This document shows positions 25,707 to 34,420 of a stretch of 64,000 nucleotides of DNA, piece after piece. Within the stretch, counting starts at the first letter, position 1, and the number at the start of each line of letters is the position of its first letter. The notes beneath the pieces are model-generated. The model did no database searches. It was not told where the DNA came from and saw nothing but the letters and a program-made list of their open reading frames with translations. The stretch covers positions 744,001 through 808,000 of the forward strand of contig NZ_JYLN01000001.1 of NCBI RefSeq assembly GCF_001439735.1, given 5' to 3'. The stretch is from Pseudomonas paralactis. Its GTDB lineage: Bacteria; Pseudomonadota; Gammaproteobacteria; Pseudomonadales; Pseudomonadaceae. Made by a program: the position numbers and the translations under genes.

Positions 25707-25789
25707 GGTAGCCAACGGCGGTTGCCCCCTCCACGACAAAGACGTCGCCCACCCGGTTTGCCCTCGCGAACCCGGTGGCGGCGTTTTTT
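25707..25789 (+). promoter_or_regulatory. ANTAR-type leader and terminator upstream of the nitrate transporter
   Basis: P1 at 25707-25726: a 7-bp stem (GGTAGCC / GGTTGCC, two G-T pairs) with hexaloop AACGGC. P2 at 25734-25747: CGAC / GTCG with hexaloop AAAGAC. The terminator hairpin at 25742-25789 begins in P2 (ACGTCGCCC) and ends in T6. Loop positions 1 (A) and 4 (G) are as expected for NasT binding. Confidence 0.72.
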
Positions 25790-25820
25790 CGTTTTAGACC
25801 CCCAACCGTTGAGGTGCGTG

Positions 25821-27032
25821 ATGAAATCAAGCTTCTGGAAATCCGGGCACACCCCGACCCTGTTTGCCGCGTTCCTGTATTTCGACCTGAGTTTCATGGT
25901 CTGGTACCTGTTGGGCCCGCTGGCGGTGCAGATTGCTGCCGACCTGCACCTGACCACTCAACAGCGCGGCCTGGTGGTGGCCACGCCGATCCTGGCGGGT
26001 GCAGTGCTGCGTTTTCTAATGGGCATGTTGGCCGACAAGCTGTCACCCAAAACCGCCGGGCTGATAGGCCAAGTGATTGTGATCGTGGCACTGTTCTGCG
26101 CCTGGAAGCTGGGGATCCACAGTTACGAGCAAGCCTTGCTGCTGGGTGTGTTCCTGGGCATGGCCGGTGCGTCCTTTGCCGTGGCCCTGCCCCTGGCATC
26201 GCAGTGGTATCCCGCGGAGCATCAGGGCAAGGCCATGGGCATCGCCGGGGCCGGCAACTCCGGCACTGTGTTTGCCGCGTTGCTGGCACCGGTGCTGGCG
26301 GCGGCGTTCGGCTGGAGCAATGTGTTCGGCTTTGCGCTGATCCCGCTGATCCTTACCCTGATCGTATTCGCTTGGCTCGCACGCAACGCGCCGCAGCGTC
26401 CGAAAGCCAAATCCATGGCCGACTACTTCAAGGCCCTGGGCGATCGCGACAGTTGGTGGTTCATGTTTTTCTACAGCGTGACCTTCGGTGGCTTCATCGG
26501 CCTGGCCAGCGCCCTGCCCGGCTACTTCAACGACCAGTACGGCCTGAGCCCGGTGACCGCCGGCTATTACACCGCGGCCTGCGTGTTCGGCGGCAGCCTG
26601 ATGCGCCCATTGGGCGGCGCCCTCGCCGACCGTTTCGGTGGGATCAAAACCTTGCTGGGCATGTACAGCGTGGCGGTGATCTGTATCGCGGCAGTGGGGT
26701 TCAACCTGCCCAGTTCCTACGCGGCGCTGGCGCTTTTTGTCTGCACCATGCTCGGCCTGGGTGCCGGAAATGGCGCGGTATTCCAATTGGTGCCGCAGCG
26801 TTTTCGCAGTGAAATCGGCGTGATGACCGGCTTGATCGGCATGGCCGGTGGTATCGGCGGCTTCGCCCTCGCCGCCGGCATGGGCGCGATCAAACAGAGT
26901 ACCGGCAGTTATCAGTTGGCCCTGTGGTTGTTCGCCAGCCTCGGTGTGCTGGCCTGGTTTGGCCTGCATGGCGTCAAGCGCCGTTGGAGAACTACCTGGG
27001 GCTCGGCTGCGGTCACCGCTGCCCGCGTGTGA
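25821..27032 (+). CDS. nasA: Nitrate transporter (MFS, nitrate/nitrite porter family)
   Basis: Inner-membrane uptake protein of 403 residues with 12 predicted helices. Family signatures include AGAVLRFLMGMLADKLSPK in the loop 2-3 region, the nitrate-signature-like GIAGAGNSGTVFAALLAP in TM5, and GLGAGNGAVFQLVPQRF plus GMAGGIGGFALAAGMG for TM10-11. The start at 25821 has GAGG directly upstream. Its stop overlaps the kinase start by one base (TGATG), so the two are translated from one message. Upstream leader and sigma54 elements tie it to nitrate control. Confidence 0.93.
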   Translation: MKSSFWKSGHTPTLFAAFLYFDLSFMVWYLLGPLAVQIAADLHLTTQQRGLVVATPILAGAVLRFLMGMLADKLSPKTAGLIGQVIVIVALFCAWKLGIHSYEQALLLGVFLGMAGASFAVALPLASQWYPAEHQGKAMGIAGAGNSGTVFAALLAPVLAAAFGWSNVFGFALIPLILTLIVFAWLARNAPQRPKAKSMADYFKALGDRDSWWFMFFYSVTFGGFIGLASALPGYFNDQYGLSPVTAGYYTAACVFGGSLMRPLGGALADRFGGIKTLLGMYSVAVICIAAVGFNLPSSYAALALFVCTMLGLGAGNGAVFQLVPQRFRSEIGVMTGLIGMAGGIGGFALAAGMGAIKQSTGSYQLALWLFASLGVLAWFGLHGVKRRWRTTWGSAAVTAARV

Positions 27033-28699
27033 TGAGCCTTCGACTGAGCGTCGCCCAGGCCAGCGCCATTGGCCCGCGCAGCGAAAACCAGGATGCGCTG
27101 CGGGTGGTCACGCCCGTGGCGGAACTGGCGGCGAGCAAAGGCTACCTGTGCGCGCTGGCCGATGGCGTCAGCCAATGCGCCGACGGTGGCCTGGCCGCGC
27201 GCTCGACCTTGCAGGCGCTGGCGCTGGACTACTACGCCACGCCGCAAACCTGGGGCGTAGCCCAGGCGCTCGAACGTCTGTTAGTCGCGCAAAATCGCTG
27301 GTTGCAAGCCAACGGAGGTGGGCAACCGTTACTCACCACACTCAGTGCCCTGGTGTTTCGTGGTCAACGTTTCACGCTGGCCCATGTCGGTGATTGCCGC
27401 GCGTATCGCTGGTTCGACGGCGAGTTGCAACGCCTCAGCGAAGACCATGTGTGGGAACAGCCGGGTATGCAGCACGTACTCAAGCGCGCCCTCGGCCTGG
27501 ATCAGCACCTGGTGCTGGATTTTCTCGACGGCCAAATGCGCGAGGGCGAATGTTTCCTTTTGCTCAGCGACGGGGTGTGGGCCACGTTGGGCGACCAGAG
27601 CATCGGCGCCATCCTGCGTGAGCAAGACGACCTCGACGTGGCCGTCAACACGCTGGTCAGCGCCGCCCACCTGGCAGGTAGCCAGGACAACGCCAGCGCC
27701 TTGCTGGTGCGCATCGACCAACTCGGCGCCGCCACACTCGGCGACGCTCTGGTGCAGTTGCAGCAATGGCCCCTGCCGCCGCCGCTGAAGGTTGGGCAAG
27801 TTTTTGAGGGCTGGGAGGTGCAAAGCGTGCTGGCGCAGAGTCGGCAGTCGTTGCTGTACCGCGTGCACGATGCGCAGCGGCAACCCTGGCTGCTCAAGAC
27901 CTTGCCCTTGCGTCACGACGATACCGATGCGGGCCAAGCCCTGTTATCAGAAGAATGGTTTTTACGCCGCGTCGCCGGCCGTGCCTTCCCGGAAGTACAT
28001 GCCGGCAGTGCTCGTCAGCATCTGTACTACGTGATGCGCGAATACCCCGGGCAGACCCTGGCCCAGCTGTTTCAACAGCAAGGCCCGCTGCCGTTGGCGC
28101 AATGGCAGTCGATCGCCGAACGCTTGCTGCGCGCCGTGGGCCTGCTGCATCGTCGGCAGATTCTGCACCGCGACATCAAGCCGGAAAACCTGCTGCTGGG
28201 CGATGACGGTGAACTGCGCGTGTTGGACTTTGGCCTGGCCTATTGCCCTGGCCTCTCTGAAGACCGTGCTCACTTACTGCCCGGCACCCCGAGTTTCATC
28301 GCGCCCGAAGCTTTCGGTGGCGAGGATCCTACTGCGCAACAGGATTTGTATAGCGTCGGTGTGACCCTGTATTACCTGCTGACCGGGCATTACCCCTACG
28401 GCGAGATTGAAGCCTTCCAACGCCCGCGTTTTAACCAGCCTGTCAGCGCCAGCCGCTATCGCCCTGACCTGCCGGATTGGTTGCCCCACAGCCTGGAGCG
28501 CGCCGTAGCCGCCCTGCCCGCACACCGCTATGAAACTGCCGAAGAATGGTTGCTGGTACTGGAACAGGCCGACCGCCGCGAATTGAGCGTGCGGCCACGG
28601 CCACTGCTGGAGCGCGAGCCGTTGAAGGTCTGGCAAACCCTGGCAGCGGCCTCACTGTTGATCAATCTGGTGCTGCTGTACTGGCTGCTGCACCACTAA
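27032..28699 (+). CDS. PP2C phosphatase-Ser/Thr kinase fusion with C-terminal membrane anchor
   Basis: Bifunctional signalling protein of 555 residues. Residues about 1-235 form a PP2C-type phosphatase (SENQDALRV; ALADGVSQCADGG; LAHVGDCRAYRW; LLLSDGVWATL; GSQDNASALLV). Residues about 255-510 form a eukaryotic-type kinase with HRDIKPENLLL near 380 and DFGLAY near 402; the ATP-lysine region reads LLKTLPL. A single hydrophobic helix near 533-552 would anchor it to the membrane with both enzymes in the cytoplasm. It is in one unit with the nitrate transporter, so the transporter or the nitrate enzymes are likely targets, by inference. The equivalent gene sits in the same place in P. aeruginosa. 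Confidence 0.9.
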   Translation: MSLRLSVAQASAIGPRSENQDALRVVTPVAELAASKGYLCALADGVSQCADGGLAARSTLQALALDYYATPQTWGVAQALERLLVAQNRWLQANGGGQPLLTTLSALVFRGQRFTLAHVGDCRAYRWFDGELQRLSEDHVWEQPGMQHVLKRALGLDQHLVLDFLDGQMREGECFLLLSDGVWATLGDQSIGAILREQDDLDVAVNTLVSAAHLAGSQDNASALLVRIDQLGAATLGDALVQLQQWPLPPPLKVGQVFEGWEVQSVLAQSRQSLLYRVHDAQRQPWLLKTLPLRHDDTDAGQALLSEEWFLRRVAGRAFPEVHAGSARQHLYYVMREYPGQTLAQLFQQQGPLPLAQWQSIAERLLRAVGLLHRRQILHRDIKPENLLLGDDGELRVLDFGLAYCPGLSEDRAHLLPGTPSFIAPEAFGGEDPTAQQDLYSVGVTLYYLLTGHYPYGEIEAFQRPRFNQPVSASRYRPDLPDWLPHSLERAVAALPAHRYETAEEWLLVLEQADRRELSVRPRPLLEREPLKVWQTLAAASLLINLVLLYWLLHH

Positions 28700-28758
28700 C
28701 GGGCAAAAGTGTTCCGCGTCCCCCTTTAAACGCCCAATAAACCTGGGGATAAGCAACT

Positions 28759-28775
28759 TGGCACAGCTGCTGCAT
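28759..28775 (+). promoter_or_regulatory. Sigma54-like promoter of nirB-nirD-nitrate reductase-cobA
   Basis: TGGCACAGCTGCTGCAT has a perfect -24 (TGGCAC) and a -12 of CTGCA, with the right spacing. Transcription would begin near 28786, just before the leader hairpins. Confidence 0.65.
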
Positions 28776-28806
28776 CAGGTCTTCCCAACAACCCACATAT
28801 AGCCGC

Positions 28807-28897
28807 CCCTTCAACGTCGAAGGGTCGAGCTTCCCGAGAGAACGGGACCAGGACAAAGGCGTCCTCGCTAGCTGACTAGCGGGGACGCCTTTTTTTG
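28807..28897 (+). promoter_or_regulatory. ANTAR-type leader and terminator upstream of nirB
   Basis: Hairpin 28807-28824: CCCTTC / GAAGGG, hexaloop AACGTC. Hairpin 28832-28847: TCCCG / CGGGA, hexaloop AGAGAA. P2 at 28850-28865: AGGAC / GTCCT, hexaloop AAAGGC. All three loops have A1 and G4. The terminator at 28855-28897 pairs AAAGGCGTCCTCGCTAG with CTAGCGGGGACGCCTTT and ends in a T run; its 5' arm contains the P2 loop and 3' arm. NasT-dependent antitermination of this operon is known in P. aeruginosa. Confidence 0.85.
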
Positions 28898-28934
28898 TTT
28901 GCGCATGATTTGTCGAGCCATTGCGGAGAACGAC

Positions 28935-31388
28935 ATGAAAAAACTCAAACTGGTGATGATCGGCAACGGCATGGCCGGGGTTCGCACCCTTGAAGAACTG
29001 CTCAAGCTGAGCAACGAGCTGTACGACATCACCGTGTTCGGCGCCGAGCCTCACACCAACTACAACCGCATCCTGCTGTCGCCGGTATTGGCCGGTGAGC
29101 AAACCTTCGAAGAGATCGTGCTCAACGACCTGGATTGGTACTTGAACAACAACGTCAAGCTGCTGCTCAACCGCAAGGTGGTGCAGATCGACCGGGTCAA
29201 GCGCAAAGTCATCGCCGAAGACGGCACTGAGGCCGAGTACGACCGCCTGCTGATCGCCACCGGCTCCACGCCGTTTATCCTGCCGATTCCCGGCAACACC
29301 TTGCAGGGCGTGATTGGTTACCGCGACATTGCCGACACCCAGGCGATGATCGACACCGCCAAGACCCACAAGCACGCGGTGGTGATCGGTGGCGGCCTGC
29401 TCGGCCTGGAGGCGGCCAACGGCCTGATGCTGCGTGGCATGCACGTGACGGTGGTGCACATCGGTGAGTGGCTGCTGGAGCGCCAACTGGACAAGACCAG
29501 CGGCCAATTGCTGCAAACCGAACTGGAGAGCCGCGGCCTGGTGTTCCGCCTGTGCGAGCAGACCCAGGCCCTGCACGATGCCGGCAATGGCCGCGTCGGC
29601 TCGGTGCAGTTCAAGAATGGCGACATCATCCCCGCCGACCTGGTGGTGATGGCTGCCGGTATCCGCCCCAACACCGAACTGGCGGAAAAGTCCGGCATCC
29701 CCTGCAACCGTGGGATTCTGGTCAATGACACGATGCAAACCTACGACCCGCGCATCTACGCGATCGGCGAATGCGCCAGCCATCGCGGGATCGCCTATGG
29801 CCTGGTAGCGCCGTTGTTCGAGCAGGCCAAGGTCTGCGCCAACCACCTGGCTCAACTGGGGTTTGCCACCTATAAAGGCTCGGTGACCTCGACCAAGCTG
29901 AAGGTCACCGGCATCGACCTCTTTTCTGCCGGCGATTTTATGGGCGGTGAAGGCACCGAAACCATCACCTTGTCCGACCCGATCGGCGGCGTATACAAAA
30001 AGCTGGTGATCAAGGACGACATCCTGGTCGGCGCCTGCCTGTACGGCGATACCGCCGATGGCGGCTGGTACTTCCGCCAGATCCGTGAGAACCACGCCAT
30101 CGGTGAAATCCGCGATCACCTGATGTTCGGTGAAAATGCACTCGGCGATGTCGGCCACCAGGGCCAGGACAAAGCCATGAGCATGGCCGACAGCGCCGAA
30201 GTCTGCGGCTGCAATGGCGTGTGCAAGGGCACGATCGTCAAGGCGATCCAGGAACAAGGGTTGTTCAGTGTCGATGAGGTGAAAAAACACACCAAGGCCG
30301 CCAGTTCCTGCGGTTCCTGTGCCGGGCTGGTTGAGCAGATCCTGATCAACACCGTGGGAGGCGCGGCGGACGTCAAACCCAAAAGCGAAAAAGCCATCTG
30401 CGGGTGCAGCGACCTCAATCATGGGCAGATCCGCCAGGCTATCCGCGAGCAGCACCTGCTGACTATCGACAGCACCATGCGCTACCTGAACTGGCGTACC
30501 CCCAATGGCTGCGCCACCTGCCGCCCCGCGCTCAACTATTACCTGATTTCGACCTGGCCGGGCGAGGCCAAGGACGACCCGCAATCGCGACTGATCAACG
30601 AACGGGCCCACGCCAATATTCAGAAAGACGGCACCTACTCTGTAGTCCCACGGATGTGGGGCGGTGTGACCAACCCTTCGGAGCTGCGCCGCATCGCCGA
30701 TGTGGCCGACAAATACAACGTGCCGATGGTCAAGGTCACCGGCGGCCAGCGCATTGACTTGCTCGGCATCAAGAAGCAGGACTTGCCAGGAGTATGGAAG
30801 GACCTGGATATGCCGTCCGGCCATGCCTACGGCAAATCCATTCGCACCGTGAAAACCTGCGTGGGCAGCGAGTTCTGCCGGTTTGGTACGCAGAACTCGA
30901 CGCAACTGGGTATCGAGCTGGAGCACGACCTGTTCAATATGTGGTCGCCGCACAAGGTCAAGCTGGCGGTGTCCGGCTGCCCACGCAACTGCTCCGAAGC
31001 CGGCATCAAGGACGTGGGAATCATCGGCGTCGACTCCGGTTGGGAGATGTATATCGGCGGTAACGGCGGTATCAAGACCGAAGTCGCGGAGTTCTTCGTC
31101 AAGCTCAAGACCGCCGAGGAAGTACGCGAATACAACGGCGCGTTTCTGCAGCTCTATCGCGAAGAAGCTTTTTATCTGGAACGCACGGTGCACTACCTGC
31201 AACGGGTCGGTATGGAGCACATCAAGAAGGCTGTGCTGGAAGACCCGGCCCGCCGCCAGGCGCTCAATGAGCGTTTGCAGTTCTCCCTGTCGTTCGAACA
31301 GGACCCGTGGAAGGAACGTCTGGAACAGCCGCTGCTGAAAAAGGAATTCGACGTGATCCCGGTCAAACAACTGGAGGTGTCGCTATGA
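28935..31388 (+). CDS. nirB: Assimilatory nitrite reductase [NAD(P)H] large subunit
   Basis: Cytoplasmic six-electron reductase converting nitrite to ammonium; 817 residues. The FAD/NAD(P)H domain (about 1-300) has GNGMAGVRTLEEL and GGGLLGLEAANGL. BFD-type 2Fe-2S motifs follow (CGCNGVCKG near 420, SSCGSCAG near 457). The siroheme/4Fe-4S domain ends with CVGSEFCRFGTQNS near 643 and SGCPRNCSEA near 681. ATG at 28935 follows GGAG. The last four bases overlap nirD (ATGA). The full-length minus-strand ORF beneath it is a shadow. Confidence 0.96.
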   Translation: MKKLKLVMIGNGMAGVRTLEELLKLSNELYDITVFGAEPHTNYNRILLSPVLAGEQTFEEIVLNDLDWYLNNNVKLLLNRKVVQIDRVKRKVIAEDGTEAEYDRLLIATGSTPFILPIPGNTLQGVIGYRDIADTQAMIDTAKTHKHAVVIGGGLLGLEAANGLMLRGMHVTVVHIGEWLLERQLDKTSGQLLQTELESRGLVFRLCEQTQALHDAGNGRVGSVQFKNGDIIPADLVVMAAGIRPNTELAEKSGIPCNRGILVNDTMQTYDPRIYAIGECASHRGIAYGLVAPLFEQAKVCANHLAQLGFATYKGSVTSTKLKVTGIDLFSAGDFMGGEGTETITLSDPIGGVYKKLVIKDDILVGACLYGDTADGGWYFRQIRENHAIGEIRDHLMFGENALGDVGHQGQDKAMSMADSAEVCGCNGVCKGTIVKAIQEQGLFSVDEVKKHTKAASSCGSCAGLVEQILINTVGGAADVKPKSEKAICGCSDLNHGQIRQAIREQHLLTIDSTMRYLNWRTPNGCATCRPALNYYLISTWPGEAKDDPQSRLINERAHANIQKDGTYSVVPRMWGGVTNPSELRRIADVADKYNVPMVKVTGGQRIDLLGIKKQDLPGVWKDLDMPSGHAYGKSIRTVKTCVGSEFCRFGTQNSTQLGIELEHDLFNMWSPHKVKLAVSGCPRNCSEAGIKDVGIIGVDSGWEMYIGGNGGIKTEVAEFFVKLKTAEEVREYNGAFLQLYREEAFYLERTVHYLQRVGMEHIKKAVLEDPARRQALNERLQFSLSFEQDPWKERLEQPLLKKEFDVIPVKQLEVSL

Positions 31389-31702
31389 ACTGGCTGGATA
31401 TCTGCGCCCTCGATGAAATCAACACCCTGGGCTCGCGCATCATCAGCGGGCCCAAAGGTGACATCGCGATCTTTCGTACCAGTGACGACGAAGTCTTCGC
31501 CCTCGATGACCGTTGCCCGCACAAGGGCGGCCCGCTGTCCCAAGGCTTGATCTACGGCAAGCGCGTCGCCTGCCCGCTGCACAACTGGCAGATCGACCTG
31601 GCGTCCGGCGAAGCCCAGGCCCCGGATATCGGCTGCGCCCATCATCATCAGGCCCGGGTTGAAAACGGCCGGGTGATGCTGGCCCTGCGGGATGCGGGTT
31701 GA
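31385..31702 (+). CDS. nirD: Nitrite reductase [NAD(P)H] small subunit
   Basis: Rieske-fold partner of NirB, 105 residues. CPHKGGPLSQG (about 44-54) and CPLHNWQIDLASGEAQ (about 63-78) are the paired Cys/His segments of the Rieske-like domain. It overlaps nirB by four bases and the nitrate reductase gene by one (TGATG), a tight operon consistent with stoichiometric synthesis. Confidence 0.94.
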   Translation: MNWLDICALDEINTLGSRIISGPKGDIAIFRTSDDEVFALDDRCPHKGGPLSQGLIYGKRVACPLHNWQIDLASGEAQAPDIGCAHHHQARVENGRVMLALRDAG

Positions 31703-34410
31703 TGAACCGCCAGACCACCGCGTCCACCTGCTGTTATTGCGGCGTGGGCTGCGGCGTGCTGATCGAGCATGACGGCGAGCAGATCCTGGGGGTGCAAGGC
31801 GACCCAAGCCACCCGGCCAACTTCGGCAAATTGTGCAGCAAAGGCGCCAGCCTGCACCTCACCGGCGACGTGAGCGCCCGCGCCCTGTATCCGCAATTGC
31901 GCCTGGGCAAGGGTTTGGCCCGTGCCCGCACCGACTGGGATACCGCCCTGGATCACGCCGCCAATGTGTTCGCCGAGACCATCGCCGAGCACGGCCCGGA
32001 CAGCGTGGCGTTCTATATCTCGGGGCAACTGTTGACCGAGGATTACTACAGCTTCAACAAGCTGGCCCGGGCGCTGGTGGGCACCAACAATATCGACAGC
32101 AATTCTCGGCTGTGCATGTCATCGGCGGTGGTCGGCTACAAACGCAGCCTGGGCGCCGACGCGCCGCCGTGCAGTTATGAAGACCTGGAAAACAGCGGCT
32201 GCGTGATGATCGTCGGCAGCAATATGGCCTACGCCCACCCGGTATTGTTCCGACGTCTGGAGCAGGCCAAGGCCCAGCGCCCGCAGATGAAAGTACTGGT
32301 GATTGATCCCCGGCGTACAGACACCTGCGATCTGGCTGACCTGCATCTGGCAATCTTGCCGGGGACGGATGTGGCGTTGTTTCATGGAATTTTGCATGTG
32401 CTGCTGTGGGAAGACTGGATTGATCGTGCCTTCATCCAGGCCCACACCGATGGCCTGGCCGAGCTCAAGCGCCTGGTGCATGACTACACGCCGCAGATGG
32501 TCACTCAGTTGTGCGGCATCAGCGTCGAACAATTGCGCCTGTGCGCGCAGTGGGTCGGCACCTCCAGCAGCTTTTTGTCGCTGTGGTGCATGGGCCTCAA
32601 CCAATCCACTGCCGGCAGTGCAAAAAACAGCGCGCTGATCAACCTGCACCTGGCCACGGGCACCATTGGCAGGCCGGGGTGCGGGCCGTTTTCCCTGACC
32701 GGGCAACCGAACGCCATGGGCGGCCGCGAAACCGGCAGCCTGTCCAACTTGCTGCCGGGCCACCGCGAGGCGTCCAACCCGGAACACCGTGCTGAAGTGG
32801 CCGCCTATTGGGGGGTGGAACAACTGCCTGCGCCCACCGGGCTTACCGCGATCGAACTGTTTGAACAGGTGCAGGCCGGAAAGATCAAGGCGCTGTGGAT
32901 CGCCTGCACCAACCCTGCGCAATCCTTGCCCGACCAGAACGCCGTGCGTGCGGCCTTGGCGATGTGCCCGTTCGTGGTGTTGCAGGAGGCTTTTCGCACC
33001 ACCGAAACCGCCGCTTATGCCGACCTGCTGCTGCCCGCCGCCAGTTGGGGCGAAAAAGACGGCACGGTCACCAACTCCGAGCGGCGCATTTCCCACGTAC
33101 GCCGCGCCATCAACCCACCGGGAGAGGCGCGAGCGGACTGGGCAATTACAGTAGATTTCGCACAGCGCCTGGAGCGTCGCCTGCGGCCAGGGTTGCCCAG
33201 CCTGTTCGCCTTTTCGCAGCCGGCGCAGCTGTTTGACGAGTTCAAGGGGCTCACTCAAGGGCGGGACCTCGACTTGTCCGGTATCAGCCATGGCCTGCTT
33301 GACCAACTCGGCCCGCAGCAATGGCCGTTTCCTGCAGGCGCACAGGCGGGCACAGCGCGCTTGTATACCGACGGCATCTTCCCCACCGACAATGGCCGCG
33401 CGCGATTTGTGGCCGACCCATACCGTGCGGCCAAGGAACAACGTGACGCACGCTTCCCCCTGACCTTGATCACAGGGCGCCTGCGTGACCAATGGCACGG
33501 TATGAGCCGCACCGGCACCGCCGCGCAGTTGTTCGGGCATGTCAGTGAAGCGCTGTTGAGCCTGCACCCGGATGAGCTTCGCCGTCATCGCTTTCAGGAG
33601 GGTGACCTGATCAGCCTGAAAAGCCGTCGCGGCAGTGTGATCGTCGCCGTCAGCAGCGATGACAGCGTACGTCCCGGCCAGGCATTTCTGCCGATGCACT
33701 GGGGCGACCGCTTTCTCAAGGGCGGCGTCAATGTGATCACCCAGCCGGCGTTTGACCCGCTGTCCAAACAGCCTGAACTCAAGCACAGCGGCGTGCGCCT
33801 GGAAGCCGTGCAACTGCCGTGGCAGTTGTTCGCGCTGATCGAGGGCGATGTACAGCAACACTTCCAAGCCCTGCGCCCGCTGTGTGAGGAGTTTGCCTAC
33901 GTCAGCTTGAGCCTGGCTGGGCGCGAACGCCCTGCGCTGCTGGTACGGGCAGCCCATACCGCAGCGCCGGACCTGCAATTGTTGACTCGGATTGACCAAT
34001 TGCTGGGCCTGAACGACGGCCCGGTCATGGCCTACGACGATCCGCGCCGCTCAATCGGCAAGCGCGTGAAAATCGAGAAAGGCCGCATCACCGCCCTGCG
34101 CCTGGCCGGCGAAACCCTGGCCCGCCACTGGTTGCAAAGCCTGTGGCTGGAAGGTCGGGCCGACGAGCAACTGCGGCGCTGGCTGTTGGCGCCTTTAAGC
34201 GCACCACCCGGTGGCGCAACCGCCAGCAACAAGATTGTGTGCAACTGCAAGAACGTCAGCGAAAGCGCGGTGTGTGCGGGCGTTGAACGTGGCCTGGATC
34301 TGGATGGACTCAAACAGCAACTGGGCTGCGGCACTCAATGCGGCTCCTGCGTGCCGGAAATCAAACGTCTTTTGGCCAGCAACCCGCAGCCAATCGCCAT
34401 CAGTGTGTAA
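31702..34410 (+). CDS. nasC: Assimilatory nitrate reductase catalytic subunit with C-terminal BFD domain
   Basis: Molybdopterin oxidoreductase of 902 residues reducing nitrate to nitrite in the cytoplasm. The N-terminal 4Fe-4S site is CCYCGVGCGV with KLCSKG (about 10-50). Mo-bisPGD domains follow (NSRLCMSSAVVGYKRSLG; GQPNAMGGRETG), and a molybdopterin-dinucleotide-binding domain covers about 580-690. The C terminus (about 845-895) carries a BFD-like 2Fe-2S domain, CNCKNVSESAVC and GCGTQCGSC, the likely electron entry point since no separate electron-transfer subunit is encoded nearby. The symbol follows Pseudomonas usage; Klebsiella calls the equivalent NasA. Confidence 0.93.
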   Translation: MNRQTTASTCCYCGVGCGVLIEHDGEQILGVQGDPSHPANFGKLCSKGASLHLTGDVSARALYPQLRLGKGLARARTDWDTALDHAANVFAETIAEHGPDSVAFYISGQLLTEDYYSFNKLARALVGTNNIDSNSRLCMSSAVVGYKRSLGADAPPCSYEDLENSGCVMIVGSNMAYAHPVLFRRLEQAKAQRPQMKVLVIDPRRTDTCDLADLHLAILPGTDVALFHGILHVLLWEDWIDRAFIQAHTDGLAELKRLVHDYTPQMVTQLCGISVEQLRLCAQWVGTSSSFLSLWCMGLNQSTAGSAKNSALINLHLATGTIGRPGCGPFSLTGQPNAMGGRETGSLSNLLPGHREASNPEHRAEVAAYWGVEQLPAPTGLTAIELFEQVQAGKIKALWIACTNPAQSLPDQNAVRAALAMCPFVVLQEAFRTTETAAYADLLLPAASWGEKDGTVTNSERRISHVRRAINPPGEARADWAITVDFAQRLERRLRPGLPSLFAFSQPAQLFDEFKGLTQGRDLDLSGISHGLLDQLGPQQWPFPAGAQAGTARLYTDGIFPTDNGRARFVADPYRAAKEQRDARFPLTLITGRLRDQWHGMSRTGTAAQLFGHVSEALLSLHPDELRRHRFQEGDLISLKSRRGSVIVAVSSDDSVRPGQAFLPMHWGDRFLKGGVNVITQPAFDPLSKQPELKHSGVRLEAVQLPWQLFALIEGDVQQHFQALRPLCEEFAYVSLSLAGRERPALLVRAAHTAAPDLQLLTRIDQLLGLNDGPVMAYDDPRRSIGKRVKIEKGRITALRLAGETLARHWLQSLWLEGRADEQLRRWLLAPLSAPPGGATASNKIVCNCKNVSESAVCAGVERGLDLDGLKQQLGCGTQCGSCVPEIKRLLASNPQPIAISV

Positions 34411-34420
34411 GGGGAACAAC

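Noticed and set aside
28662..31370. 902-codon minus-strand open frame
   Set aside because: Antisense shadow of nirB. Its composition (rich in histidine, valine, alanine) shows no domain.
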